DNA of 64,000 nt from contig NZ_LNAL01000003.1 in NCBI RefSeq assembly GCF_001483135.1, forward strand, positions 558,001 to 622,000, written 5' to 3'. The notes under the pieces were generated by a model. It worked only from the letters and a program-made list of their open reading frames with translations, did no database searches and was not told the origin of the DNA. The translations under genes were made by a program, and so were the position numbers. Below are positions 8,734 to 17,843 of the stretch, in pieces; positions within the stretch are counted from its first letter, which is position 1, and the number at the start of each line of letters is the position of its first letter. This stretch comes from Solirubrum puertoriconensis. Lineage in GTDB: Bacteria; Bacteroidota; Bacteroidia; Cytophagales; Hymenobacteraceae.

Positions 8734-9957
8734 ATGTCGAACGCTGCCGAAACGCTAGCACCCTCGTTCTTATCCGACCGCATTAATGCGTTGGAAGAGT
8801 CGCAAACCATTGGCATGGCCAAAAAGGCCCGCGAGCTAGCGGCCCAAGGCGTCGACGTAATCAGCCTCAGCTTCGGCGAGCCTGATTTTCAGACCCCCCA
8901 ATACATCAAAGACGCGGCCAAGAAGGCCATCGACGACGGCTACACCTTTTACACGCCCGTGCCCGGCTACCCCGAGCTGCGCGCTGCCATTGCCGAAAAG
9001 TTTAAGCGCGACAACAACCTCGACTACAAGCCCGAAAACATTGTGGTGAGCACCGGTGCTAAGCAAAGCATTGCCAATGCGGTGATGAGCTTGGTAAATC
9101 CCGGCGACGAAGTGCTGATTTTTTCGCCCTACTGGGTTAGCTACGAGGAGATTGTGAAGTTGGCCGAAGGCACGCCCATTAAGCTGGTGGGCACCCTCGA
9201 AAACGACTACAAAGTAACCGCCGAGCAGCTCGAAGAGGCCATTACGCCCCGTACCAAGTTGGTAATGTACTCGTCGCCGTGCAATCCTACGGGTTCGGTA
9301 TTCTCGCGCGAAGAGTTGGCCGCCATTGCCGAGGTTGTGGCCCGCAACCCCCACGTGTACGTAATTGCCGACGAGATTTACGAGTACATCAACTTTGTGG
9401 GTGAGCACGTGAGCCTGGCGCAGTTCGCGGAGGTGAAAGATCAAGTAATCACCATCAACGGCTTCTCGAAGGGCTATGCCATGACGGGCTGGCGCATTGG
9501 CTACTTGGCTGCCCGCAAGGAAATTGCCGCCGCCTGCGAGAAGATGCAAAGCCAGATTACCTCGGGTACCTGCTCCATTGCGCAACGCGCGGCTATTGCT
9601 GCCCTGCAAGGTGGCCGCACCTCGGCAGACGAGATGGTAGAAGCCTACCGCCGCCGCCGCGACCTGGTGCTGGAGATAGTGCGCGACATTCCGGGCCTAA
9701 AAACGCCCACGCCGAGCGGGGCTTTCTATGTGTTCCCCGAAGTGTCGTCGTTCTTCGGCAAAACCACACCCGGCGGCCAAGTAATCGAAAACGCCTGCGA
9801 CCTGGCCATTTACCTGCTCAACGACGGCCACGTAGCCACCGTTGACGGTGGTGCTTTTGGTGCCCCGCAGTGCTTGCGCATGAGCACCGCCGCCGCCGAT
9901 GAGAAGCTGCGCGAAGCCTTCCGCCGCATCAAGGTTAGTCTGGCGAAGCTGGTTTAA
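8734..9957 (+). CDS. PLP-dependent class I aminotransferase (aspartate aminotransferase-like)
   Basis: 407 residues from the ATG at 8734, which gives the usual family N-terminus; the in-frame extension upstream overlaps the promoter. Fold type I features: SLSFGEPDF near 48, substrate-loop YTPVPGYPELR, SPCNPTG near 187, and the PLP-binding Lys in GFSKGYAMTGWRIG (about Lys246). The family interconverts amino acids and 2-oxo acids, most often aspartate/glutamate, in the cytoplasm. It has its own promoter and terminator, so it is a single-gene unit. Exact substrate cannot be read. Confidence 0.9.
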   Translation: MSNAAETLAPSFLSDRINALEESQTIGMAKKARELAAQGVDVISLSFGEPDFQTPQYIKDAAKKAIDDGYTFYTPVPGYPELRAAIAEKFKRDNNLDYKPENIVVSTGAKQSIANAVMSLVNPGDEVLIFSPYWVSYEEIVKLAEGTPIKLVGTLENDYKVTAEQLEEAITPRTKLVMYSSPCNPTGSVFSREELAAIAEVVARNPHVYVIADEIYEYINFVGEHVSLAQFAEVKDQVITINGFSKGYAMTGWRIGYLAARKEIAAACEKMQSQITSGTCSIAQRAAIAALQGGRTSADEMVEAYRRRRDLVLEIVRDIPGLKTPTPSGAFYVFPEVSSFFGKTTPGGQVIENACDLAIYLLNDGHVATVDGGAFGAPQCLRMSTAAADEKLREAFRRIKVSLAKLV

Positions 9958-9981
9958 TCAGCGCCTGAAGCGCCCTAGGTA

Positions 9982-10012
9982 AAAAGCCGCACCCAAACAG
10001 GGTGCGGCTTTC
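9982..10012 (+). terminator. Intrinsic terminator of the aminotransferase gene
   Basis: GCCGCACCC at 9986-9994 pairs with GGGTGCGGC at 10000-10008, flanked by AAA and TTT. A CCTAGG copy lies just before the stem. Confidence 0.8.
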
Positions 10013-10087
10013 TTATTAGCGTCGCGCTGTTTTGCTGTGCATTGCCGTGGGTTAAATACCTAGGCCGCACACTACCCGACAGTGGAT

Positions 10088-10095
10088 TATCTTTG
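10088..10095 (+). promoter_or_regulatory. -7 box of the heptose kinase-like gene
   Basis: TATCTTTG, 27 bp before the ATG at 10123. No TTG at the usual distance upstream. Confidence 0.4.
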
Positions 10096-10122
10096 CGGCT
10101 TCATTCGCTTTTCTGCTTTCCG

Positions 10123-11133
10123 ATGCCTGCAGCCGCTTTGTCGTCGTCCGCCACGCTTACCGATCTTTTCGCCGCTTTCAACGACCTGACCGTGCTCATC
10201 GTGGGCGACGTGATGGTGGATGCCTACGTGTGGGGCAAAGCCGGGCGCTTGTCGCCGGAGGCACCGGTGCCCATTGTGAATGTAACGCGCACCGAGCAGC
10301 GCTTAGGTGGTGCGGCCAACGTGGCCCTGAATGTACAAGCCCTAGGTGCTACGCCGCTGCTGTGCGCCGTGATTGGCGACGATGCCGGCGGCGACCAGCT
10401 GCTGCACCTGCTGCACGAGCGGCACCTGCCCGCCGATGGGTTGGTGCGCAGTGCGGAGCGGCCCACTACGGTAAAGCAGCGCATCCTGGCCCACGGCCAG
10501 CACCTGCTGCGCATCGACTCGGAAGTTGAAACCGACCTAACGACTACGGAAGACGCCGCCCTGACGGAAGCCTATGAACAGTTGCTCGACCGCGTCGATG
10601 TGGTCATCTTCGAAGACTACGACAAAGGGGTGTTAAATGCTGAGCGCATCGCTCACTTCATCGACTTGGCGCGCCGCAAAGGCGTACCAACAGTGGTCGA
10701 TCCGAAGAAGCGCAACTTTCTGGCGTATCGCGGCTGTACGCTCTTCAAACCCAACCTGAAGGAACTGCGCGAAGGCTTAAAGCTGGAGTTTGCCGATGGC
10801 GACAAAGCCGGCCTAGAAAACGCCGTGGCCGTGCTGCGCCAACACTTGGCACCCGAAATGGTGCTCGTTACGCTCTCGGAGCGCGGCGTCTTCTGCGATG
10901 CAGCTACGGGCCCGGTGTACCTGCCAGCCCACGTGCGCGCCATTTCCGATGTTTCCGGCGCTGGTGACACAGTAATCAGCATTGCCGCGCTGTGCGTAGC
11001 CCTTGGTACCAGCCCCGAAGCTATGGCCGCCTTGGCCAACCTAGGCGGTGGCTTGGTGTGCGAGCAAGTAGGAGTGGTGCCGATTGAGAAAACCCGCTTG
11101 CTGCAGGAAGCCGAAACAGCGGAAGTGCTGTAA
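10123..11133 (+). CDS. rfaE1: PfkB-family sugar kinase, probable D-glycero-beta-D-manno-heptose-7-phosphate kinase
   Basis: 336 residues. PfkB fold with VGDVMVDAYVWGKAGRLSPEAPVP (shown in parts; near 28-50), the glycine-rich RLGGAANVALN region and the catalytic loop SGAGDTVI (base Asp about 282). The VDPKKRNF and FKPNLKE motifs are typical of the kinase half of HldE/RfaE1. The enzyme makes heptose-1,7-bisphosphate for the ADP-heptose of LPS core. No nucleotidyltransferase half is fused, so this is the single-domain form. The ATG at 10123 is preferred because the promoter box lies inside the longer frame. Confidence 0.85.
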   Translation: MPAAALSSSATLTDLFAAFNDLTVLIVGDVMVDAYVWGKAGRLSPEAPVPIVNVTRTEQRLGGAANVALNVQALGATPLLCAVIGDDAGGDQLLHLLHERHLPADGLVRSAERPTTVKQRILAHGQHLLRIDSEVETDLTTTEDAALTEAYEQLLDRVDVVIFEDYDKGVLNAERIAHFIDLARRKGVPTVVDPKKRNFLAYRGCTLFKPNLKELREGLKLEFADGDKAGLENAVAVLRQHLAPEMVLVTLSERGVFCDAATGPVYLPAHVRAISDVSGAGDTVISIAALCVALGTSPEAMAALANLGGGLVCEQVGVVPIEKTRLLQEAETAEVL

Positions 11134-11195
11134 CGATCAGCCATACCGTGTTTCTAAAGGTGTCATCGAGCAACAATCCTAAGGCACTGCCAACG

Positions 11196-12596
11196 TTAGG
11201 GGTGGAGTAGTTTAGGAGCTTCTGCCAAAGCCGCTTGTGTACTTGCTGACAGGGTAAAGCAGATGCCGACAAACAGCAGGTAAGCAACCGCTAGGCTCGG
11301 CAAGCGGCCTTGTAGCTTCGGCCAAACGCTATGCCAACCAAAGCACGCTAATGTCAGGAGTAATAAGTGCATGGTTAGCAAATACCGGCACTCCACTGGC
11401 ATCGGTATCGAAACACCAGCGGGTGCTAAAACGGCCGCAATTATCACGCAATGCAGAAGGGTAAGTTGGCGCAACTGTAATAGAATGAACAAAATAGCGC
11501 CAAACAGCAAAGTGTAGTTTATGCAAGCCAATACCGTAGTCGAGGTGTATACGCGGTATAGATAAGGGGTAGGATAAAGCACATCTATACCGTTGAACGC
11601 ATGCCTGAAATACAGTGCCACCGCATCGAGTGGATGAGCAAGCATGAACTTGACGTACTCTCCGTACGAATCTATCTTCTGGTTGGGGTCCTGTCGAAGT
11701 AAGTGAAGGCCTGCAGGATCCAAATATTGTACTGCTGCATTGGTGTAATCGACGGCAATGCTAGTCTCATACTTCTGAACGGAGAAACCATCGTTAATCT
11801 TCTGCAGATATAAGTCGCCGTTCTTCACCATCACCGGATCGTCCAAATCGATACCAATTACCAGTGGGGTATCTTTTTGGAACTTGTGGTGATTGATATA
11901 CCACTGCGGAGCACATGGCAAGGCAAAGCCAAGCCCGAATGCCAGTCCGAATTGCATCACCGCTACAGGCCAAATATTTGTCTGGCGTACAGCAGTGATG
12001 GTGCCTAGTAATGCTACAAATGGCAGCACCACTAAGTATACCGGTCTGAAATTAATGCTAGCTGCTACTAAAACACCGGCGAGGAAAGCCCATGCAGGAG
12101 TTCGTGGGAGAAGCAGCAGATACAGGCCGCTAACCAAGCAAGCCACCGCCGGGAAATCAGTAAGGGTGTAATTGAAGTAGTCTCGCCAGAGTAGAAAGCC
12201 GGCCAAGACAAATACGAGCTTGGGCAACGGCATTACGCGTCGGCCAGTTGCCAATTGCCACAATGCTGGAATTGCCACTCCGAACAGAAATCCCGCCAAC
12301 AGGGCCCCCAGTACCTTGATAATTGCTTCTTCCGTTATAAATGCGGAATCAGTGCTTGCGGCAACAACAGGCACGTAAAGCAACGGGAACAAATACCCGC
12401 GCAAGGCGCTATCGAACCTTAGCAGTAAGGGTACTTCGTTGGAATGGTACAAGGTGTGAGCCAGCTTCATGTAGCCCCCGGCATCGTACACTTGCATGTG
12501 GAAACGCGAAGTGAGTACATGAATGCCGAACAGCAGGCTGGTGCCAATAAACCAGATCCAAGAGCGACTAGTAAACTTCGAGAATCGCGTAAGCAC
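11196..12596 (-). CDS. Polytopic membrane protein, GT-C glycosyltransferase-like
   Basis: 466 residues with about 10-11 hydrophobic segments. After the first one comes an outside loop with an acidic motif (YDAGGYMKLAHTLY, near residue 38), the place where lipid-phosphate-sugar dependent GT-C enzymes carry their catalytic acid. A large soluble loop lies at about residues 238-320. Family assignment is by layout only; an O-antigen or lipid glycosylation role is possible. G+C looks lower than in neighbours and the gene has no CCTAGG copy, both compatible with recent acquisition. hemE lies upstream, separated by a terminator. Confidence 0.7.
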   Translation of the reverse strand: MLTRFSKFTSRSWIWFIGTSLLFGIHVLTSRFHMQVYDAGGYMKLAHTLYHSNEVPLLLRFDSALRGYLFPLLYVPVVAASTDSAFITEEAIIKVLGALLAGFLFGVAIPALWQLATGRRVMPLPKLVFVLAGFLLWRDYFNYTLTDFPAVACLVSGLYLLLLPRTPAWAFLAGVLVAASINFRPVYLVVLPFVALLGTITAVRQTNIWPVAVMQFGLAFGLGFALPCAPQWYINHHKFQKDTPLVIGIDLDDPVMVKNGDLYLQKINDGFSVQKYETSIAVDYTNAAVQYLDPAGLHLLRQDPNQKIDSYGEYVKFMLAHPLDAVALYFRHAFNGIDVLYPTPYLYRVYTSTTVLACINYTLLFGAILFILLQLRQLTLLHCVIIAAVLAPAGVSIPMPVECRYLLTMHLLLLTLACFGWHSVWPKLQGRLPSLAVAYLLFVGICFTLSASTQAALAEAPKLLHP

Positions 12597-12615
12597 TAAG
12601 AACAGGTAAAATCAA

Positions 12616-12650
12616 CCCAATGCTACTAGCTATTAACTGGTAGCATTGGG
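12616..12650 (-). terminator. Hairpin downstream of hemE
   Basis: CCCAATGCTAC at 12616-12626 pairs with GTAGCATTGGG at 12640-12650. It lies between the hemE stop and the start of the GT-C-like gene, both on the minus strand. Confidence 0.65.
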
Positions 12651-12683
12651 CCGGTGCGAATATTAAGCAAAAGTTTATGTGCC

Positions 12684-13730
12684 TTAAGCCAAATCCTGAC
12701 GCATGCGGGTGCTGTGCTCCTTCACCGTTTCCACAAACACCTTTACGCGGTCGGGGTTGGTATCGGGGTACACGCCGTGGCCTAGGTTGGCAATGTGGCG
12801 TTGCGGGCCGAAGCGCTCCAACATTTCGATGGTAGCGGCACGTACTTGCTCCGGCGAGCCGTAAAGGGCGCAGGGGTCGAGGTTGCCTTGCAGGGTTTTG
12901 TCGCCTACCAGTTGGCGTACGGCCTTGGGGTCTTCGTTCCAGTCGAGGCCGATGGTGCGGCAGGGCATCTGGGCGAAGTCGTGGTGGGCGAAGAAAGCGC
13001 CTTTGGCAAACACTGTTACGGGCACGTCGGCCGGCATAGCGGCGCAAATTTCACCGATGTAGCGGGCCGAAAACTCGTGGTAGTGCTGGGGGTTTAGGAT
13101 ACCCGCCCACGAGTCGAACACCTGCACCATGTTGGCACCAGCCTCAATTTGGGCGCGTAGGTAGGCAATGGTGGTACCGGTAATCTTTTGCAGCAGCTGG
13201 TGCGATAACGCCGGATCCTGAAACAGCATGCGGCGCGCCTTGCTGAAGGTTTTGGAGCCGTGGCCTTCTACCATGTAGGCCAGGATAGTCCAGGGGGCGC
13301 CAGCAAAACCGATCAGCGGCACGCGGCCACCTAGGGCTTTTTTGGTGACGCGAATTGCCTCGAGTACGTAGCCTAGGTGCTCCTCGGGGTCGGCTACGCG
13401 CAGGCGCGCCACATCGGCCGCCGATTTCACGGTTTCCGGAAACAGCGGGCCGCGGGCTTCCACCATTTCGTAGGTGAGGCCCATGGCTTCGGGCACTACC
13501 AGAATGTCGGAGAAGATGATTGCCGCGTCGACATCGAGCGCGTCGATGGGCTGAATGGTTACCTCGGCCGCGAGGTCGGGCGTTTCAACCAGTTCCTTGA
13601 AACCGCTCAGCTTGGCGCGCAACGCGCGGTACTCGGGCAAAATGCGGCCAGCTTGGCGCATCAGCCATACAGGAGTACGTTCGGTTTGTTCGCCGCGGGC
13701 GGCACGCAGGATCAGGTCGTTCTTAAGCAT
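12684..13730 (-). CDS. hemE: Uroporphyrinogen decarboxylase
   Basis: 348 residues, normal HemE length. Diagnostic motifs: [16 protein letters not shown] near residue 20 (substrate carboxylate binding), the IIFSDIL Asp region near 80 and GFAGAPWT near 150. HemE removes four acetate carboxyls from uroporphyrinogen III to give coproporphyrinogen III in cytoplasmic heme synthesis. The ATG at 13730 is chosen because a longer frame would start from a TTG lying inside the -7 box. Other heme genes are not in the window. Confidence 0.95.
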   Translation of the reverse strand: MLKNDLILRAARGEQTERTPVWLMRQAGRILPEYRALRAKLSGFKELVETPDLAAEVTIQPIDALDVDAAIIFSDILVVPEAMGLTYEMVEARGPLFPETVKSAADVARLRVADPEEHLGYVLEAIRVTKKALGGRVPLIGFAGAPWTILAYMVEGHGSKTFSKARRMLFQDPALSHQLLQKITGTTIAYLRAQIEAGANMVQVFDSWAGILNPQHYHEFSARYIGEICAAMPADVPVTVFAKGAFFAHHDFAQMPCRTIGLDWNEDPKAVRQLVGDKTLQGNLDPCALYGSPEQVRAATIEMLERFGPQRHIANLGHGVYPDTNPDRVKVFVETVKEHSTRMRQDLA

Positions 13731-13751
13731 CAGATATGCGGTTTCGGGCCG

Positions 13752-13759
13752 CAAAGATA
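13752..13759 (-). promoter_or_regulatory. -7 box of hemE
   Basis: TATCTTTG on the minus strand, 21 bp before the ATG at 13730. It decides the start codon, because the longer frame would begin within it. Confidence 0.5.
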
Positions 13760-13850
13760 GCCTACGGATGGTTGTGCTGTTTGGATGATAATTATCAGCT
13801 GCCGTAACGGGGCGAAAGTTTAATCATCTGCTTTCGTGAAGCGCTAATTA

Positions 13851-14468
13851 TCAGCTCTCGAACAGCGCCTTAATGGCCGAGGCCAAGAAGTTTACTCCGA
13901 TAGCCAGCGTAATAAAACCCATGATGCGCGCCAGCGCCGCCATGCCCGGCCGACCTAGGAAGCGCGTAAGCCGCAACGACGACAACAAAATCATGTAGCT
14001 GGCCAATGCTACCAGCACAAAACCGAACACGATCATACCCATATCGACGTAACTAAGCCGCTCAGTAAACAAGCTGATACACACCGCAATGGAGCCTGGG
14101 CCCGAGAGCATGGGCATGGCCAGCGGCGTAAAGCTGATGTCGTCTTTGTGCAAGCTTTCTTCGAGGGCGGCGGGGCCTACCCGGTCGCGGTTGGCACCGG
14201 GCGTTAGTAAATCGAACGCCGAGCGCATCAGTAAGATGCCGCCCGCAATGCGCAGGTGGTGAATATTGATGCCGAAGAAATTGAGCACATACTGCCCAGC
14301 AAAAAACGACACCCCCAATACCGCCACCATGTAGATGCACGCACGCAAGGCGGTTGCGGCGCGCTGGTGTCCGGTATCAGCTTCCGTAAGCGTCAGAAAT
14401 ACGGGCATTGCGCCGAACGGATTAACAACCGAGAACAGCGTAGTGAAGGTGGCGAGCAGTATCTCCAT
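13851..14468 (-). CDS. MarC-family integral membrane protein
   Basis: 205 residues with six hydrophobic segments, the MarC/UPF0056 pattern. Typical motifs are SVVNPFGAMPVFLTLT at about 13-28 and LAMPMLSGPGSIAV near 118. The family sits in the inner membrane; its transport role is unproven despite the historic multiple-antibiotic-resistance name. A TACCTTTA box at 14491-14498 lies 22 bp upstream of the ATG. The gene is divergent from purE. Confidence 0.88.
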   Translation of the reverse strand: MEILLATFTTLFSVVNPFGAMPVFLTLTEADTGHQRAATALRACIYMVAVLGVSFFAGQYVLNFFGINIHHLRIAGGILLMRSAFDLLTPGANRDRVGPAALEESLHKDDISFTPLAMPMLSGPGSIAVCISLFTERLSYVDMGMIVFGFVLVALASYMILLSSLRLTRFLGRPGMAALARIMGFITLAIGVNFLASAIKALFES

Positions 14469-14490
14469 GCAGCGGGCAATATATTCCGGC

Positions 14491-14498
14491 TAAAGGTA
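14491..14498 (-). promoter_or_regulatory. -7-like box of marC-family gene
   Basis: TACCTTTA on the minus strand, one base off consensus, 22 bp before the start codon. Confidence 0.35.
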
Positions 14499-14607
14499 GG
14501 CGAGAAGCGCATACGGTACCGATTTTGTTGGCTTGGGGAAGGAGCATTTGCGTATGCATACTGCCGGGCTTACGGCTCGGTACTCCTTCTCCTTCCCCCG
14601 TACTGCC

Positions 14608-15153
14608 ATGACTACCCTTCCTCCCGACCACAACGCTCCCGATGCCTCCACGCCGGTGGTAGGCATTATCATGGGTAGCCAATCCGACCTGCGCGTGATG
14701 AACGTGGCGGCCGAGGTGCTGCGCCAGTTTCAGGTGCCCTTTGAGATTACGCTGGTGTCGCCGCACCGCACGCCGCACCGCTTGGTAGAATACGCCGAGT
14801 CGGCGCGCAAGCGCGGGCTGCGCGTGGTAATTGCCGGTGGAGGCGGGGCGGCCCACCTGCCCGGTATGGTGGCGGCCTTCACCACGCTGCCGGTTATTGG
14901 CGTGCCCATCAATGCAGCTACCAGCATTGCCGGGCTCGACTCAGTACTCTCGATGCTGCAAATGCCCGCGGGCGTGCCCGTAGCAACCGTAGCCCTCGAC
15001 AACGCTGCCAACGCCGCCATCCTGGCCGTGCAGATGCTGGCCATTGGCAATGCCCGCTTAGCTGATGCGCTCGAAAAGTACCGGGCCGCCCTGCGCGACA
15101 AGGTAATGCGCACCGTAGACGAGCTGCGCAAGGGTGGCCTCGACGACTTCTAA
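14608..15153 (+). CDS. purE: N5-carboxyaminoimidazole ribonucleotide mutase PurE (class I)
   Basis: 181 residues. The family motifs are IIMGSQSDLRVM (near 23), VSPHRTPHR (near 51) and AGGGGAAHLPGM (near 80). The His in the SPHRTP loop is the acid/base of class I PurE. The enzyme shifts the carboxyl group from N5-CAIR to CAIR in purine synthesis. The ATG at 14608 is used because codons upstream are not PurE-like. A PurK gene would be expected nearby in many genomes but is not seen here. Confidence 0.95.
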   Translation: MTTLPPDHNAPDASTPVVGIIMGSQSDLRVMNVAAEVLRQFQVPFEITLVSPHRTPHRLVEYAESARKRGLRVVIAGGGGAAHLPGMVAAFTTLPVIGVPINAATSIAGLDSVLSMLQMPAGVPVATVALDNAANAAILAVQMLAIGNARLADALEKYRAALRDKVMRTVDELRKGGLDDF

Positions 15154-15275
15154 TACTGCTGAGCTTCTGACCTCAGTGCAATTGCCCGCGCGTGGGCCAC
15201 TCATTTTATAATAGGCGCTGCAACTTACTTCCCCGGGCGTAGTACAATAGCTCAACTGCCTCTCTCAACCCACCT

Positions 15276-16469
15276 GTGCTAACCTTTCTGCTAACCTTGT
15301 TTACGCGCGTGCTCGATGGCTTAGTGGCCATTGTGGGCACCGCAGCCCTGGTAGCCACGCTGCTTCCGCTGGTACGCCGCGAGGCGTGGTGGATCAGGGT
15401 ATTCGATTTTCCACGCCTGCAAGTAGTGGGCGCCCTCGTGGTGGCGCTGGTAGGTGGCGTGCTGCTCAGCTTCTGGCAATTCGATTGGCTGGGGCCGCTG
15501 TTCGTGCTTACCATGGCCGGGGCTATTGTGTACCAGCTGGCGCGCATCCTGCCCTACACCAATTTACTGCCTAAAAAAGTGCTCGACAGCAGCCGGGCAA
15601 CTACCGACAACGATAACCACCTGAGCCTGCTGGTTACCAACGTGCTCATGACCAACCGCGACGCCTCGCGCTGCCTAGGTGTCATTCAGCGTTGCAACCC
15701 CGACATCATCTTGGCCGTGGAAACCGACCAGTGGTGGCTCGAGCAACTTCGCTCCCTCGAAGAAACCCACCCGTACACGGCCTACGCCCCGCTGCCCAAT
15801 ACCTATGGCATGCTGGTGTTTTCGCGGCTGCCGCTGCACAACCCCGAAATCCGGTTTCTGCTCGACGACGACATTCCGTCGTTTCATGCGCAGGTTGAGA
15901 TGCCCAACGGCCAATTGGTGCGCATGTACGGCTTGCACCCCAAGCCGCCGACACCGCAAGAGTCGAAAACCAGCACCAAGCGCGATGCCGAGCTGCTGCT
16001 AGTAGGGCACCAGATTGAAGACCACGACGGCCCCACCATCGTGGCCGGCGACATGAACGATGTGGCCTGGTCGCACACTTCCGAGTTGTTCCGGCGCATC
16101 AGCCGCCTGCTCGATCCGCGCATGGGCCGGGGGCTGCTGCCTACTTTTCATGCCGACTACCGCCTGCTGCGCTGGCCCCTCGACCACGTCTTCCATTCGG
16201 GCCATTTCAAGGTGGCTAGCATCGAGCGGCTGCCGCACATTGGCTCCGATCATTTTCCGATTTACATCCGGTTGAGCTACGAGCCGCACGCCAAGATGCA
16301 GCACCTAGCCAACATGGAGCGCCCCGACGAAAGCGACTTTCAGGAAGCCGCCGAGAAGATTCAGAAAGGCTTTGAAGAGGAAACCGAACAAGAGGCCGCC
16401 GAGGTAAAAGGCCAGCCTCAGCCCGTACCCATTGAGCTGCAGCAACCTGCCCGGCCGAGCGCGCCGTAG
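15276..16469 (+). CDS. Membrane-anchored endonuclease/exonuclease/phosphatase-family protein
   Basis: 397 residues from a GTG start. Three N-terminal membrane segments (about 5-30, 49-67 and 72-90) are followed by an EEP domain, with VETDQWW (about 150), the GDMNDVAW active-site strand (about 257) and the terminal SDHFP motif (about 324). The metal-binding Asp/Asn and His of the fold are thus present. Such membrane EEP proteins are found widely in Bacteroidota; substrate (phospholipid, nucleic acid or inositol phosphate) is unknown. The tail from residue 345 is acidic and rich in Glu/Gln/Pro. The start context CCCACCTGTGC also precedes the glycosyltransferase at 6617. Confidence 0.85.
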   Translation: MLTFLLTLFTRVLDGLVAIVGTAALVATLLPLVRREAWWIRVFDFPRLQVVGALVVALVGGVLLSFWQFDWLGPLFVLTMAGAIVYQLARILPYTNLLPKKVLDSSRATTDNDNHLSLLVTNVLMTNRDASRCLGVIQRCNPDIILAVETDQWWLEQLRSLEETHPYTAYAPLPNTYGMLVFSRLPLHNPEIRFLLDDDIPSFHAQVEMPNGQLVRMYGLHPKPPTPQESKTSTKRDAELLLVGHQIEDHDGPTIVAGDMNDVAWSHTSELFRRISRLLDPRMGRGLLPTFHADYRLLRWPLDHVFHSGHFKVASIERLPHIGSDHFPIYIRLSYEPHAKMQHLANMERPDESDFQEAAEKIQKGFEEETEQEAAEVKGQPQPVPIELQQPARPSAP

Positions 16470-16488
16470 CGCACCTAGGGCCGCGGCA

Positions 16489-17628
16489 TCAGCGTTCGTA
16501 CAAAAACTGCATTTGCTGGGTGTTCACGGAGTTGGGCACACGCCGCATCACAGCGTTGCGTAGCGTTACAAGCCACGGCTGCGAGAACTGTGCTACCTGC
16601 CCAAGCTGCCACGACTGCCGCACAATGCGCGTGGTGCGGGGCAGGCGTCGTTGCTCGAACAATCGGAAGGCAGCATGCAAATTGGTTTGCTCGCGCAGGC
16701 ATTGGGCCAGCATAGCCGCGTCCTCAACGGCTTGCCCGGCACCCTGGCCCATGTTGGGCGTGGTAGCGTGGGCTGCATCGCCGAGCAGTAGCACGCGACC
16801 GTAGGCAAAATGCTTTAGCGGCTTCAGGTCGATGATGTCGCCCCAAATAACCTGCTCGTCGGTGGTAAGGGCCAGCAGTTCCGGAATAGGAGCATGAAAG
16901 TTGGCGAAGTGCTGCTGCACATCGGCCAGCCGGAAGCCTTTGTACACCGGGTTCTGAGGCGTTTTGCTGTTGATGCAGGCAAACCAATACACCTGCCCAT
17001 TGCCGAGCGGTACCATACCAAACCGCCCCGCCGCTCCCCACGACTCGGTGCTTCGCCCAGCCAAAGTTTGCAGTGCTGCACCATCGGTAACACCGCGCCA
17101 GCACGTGTAGCCCGCGTAGCGCGGCTGCGTGTGGGGTAGCAATTGCAGGCGTACGCGCGAGCGGATGCCATCGGCCGCCAGCAGCGCATCGGCTGCGGCC
17201 GAGCTGCCATCGGCGAAGTACGCAGTTACTTGATTGTCGTGCTGCTCAAAGCGCTCCAGCGGTTTGCCTAGGTGCAGCACGCCCGGAGGCAGGTGCTCGA
17301 GCAGTACGCGCTGCAAATCGGCCCGGTGGATGGCGAGGTTGTCGTAGCCGAGGCGCTCGGTAAATGGGCGCGTGTCGATGTCGTTGAGCACTTGGCCGTG
17401 TTCATCGAGCAGGCTGATTCGCTTAACGGCGAAACCAGCGGCGTGTACGGCATCGTGCAGGCCTAGGTGGCCCAGGGCCTGCATGGCATTGGCTCCGAGC
17501 ACAACGCCGGCGCCTATCTCGCGCAGGCTAGGCGCTGCCTCGTACACGTCAACTTGATGACCCTGCCGGTGCAACGCCAAGGCTGTAGTGAGGCCCGCAA
17601 TACCGGCACCAATGATCAGGAAATGCAT
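16489..17628 (-). CDS. FAD-dependent aromatic-ring-type monooxygenase
   Basis: 379 residues of the p-hydroxybenzoate/salicylate hydroxylase flavoprotein class. The Rossmann dinucleotide motif IIGAGIAGLTTA begins at residue 4. The second FAD motif is LLLGDAAHATTPNMGQG near residue 280. The central part carries the DG-type motif (ALLAADGIRSRVR near 150). These enzymes hydroxylate aromatic or polyketide-like substrates using NAD(P)H and O2. Gene neighbours give no pathway; some relatives modify tetracycline-like drugs, but nothing here proves that. It ends 19 bp from the EEP gene, convergent with it. Confidence 0.85.
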   Translation of the reverse strand: MHFLIIGAGIAGLTTALALHRQGHQVDVYEAAPSLREIGAGVVLGANAMQALGHLGLHDAVHAAGFAVKRISLLDEHGQVLNDIDTRPFTERLGYDNLAIHRADLQRVLLEHLPPGVLHLGKPLERFEQHDNQVTAYFADGSSAAADALLAADGIRSRVRLQLLPHTQPRYAGYTCWRGVTDGAALQTLAGRSTESWGAAGRFGMVPLGNGQVYWFACINSKTPQNPVYKGFRLADVQQHFANFHAPIPELLALTTDEQVIWGDIIDLKPLKHFAYGRVLLLGDAAHATTPNMGQGAGQAVEDAAMLAQCLREQTNLHAAFRLFEQRRLPRTTRIVRQSWQLGQVAQFSQPWLVTLRNAVMRRVPNSVNTQQMQFLYER

Positions 17629-17843
17629 GGCGCAAGGTAGGGAAGAAGGCCGCAGCAGTGGTTCGGCTAGGCTACCAACTACTTGCTGCTTTGCTGTAAC
17701 GCTTGTGGGCGCAGGATTTGGAATTTGGTGGGTATTTATAAATAGTTAAATTAAACATATGATTAGTTCAAAATAATAGTTGCAAGGTGCTGGGTCGGTG
17801 CTGGCTGTAATGAACTTACGGCCACCGGGCAGCGGTTGGAGCC

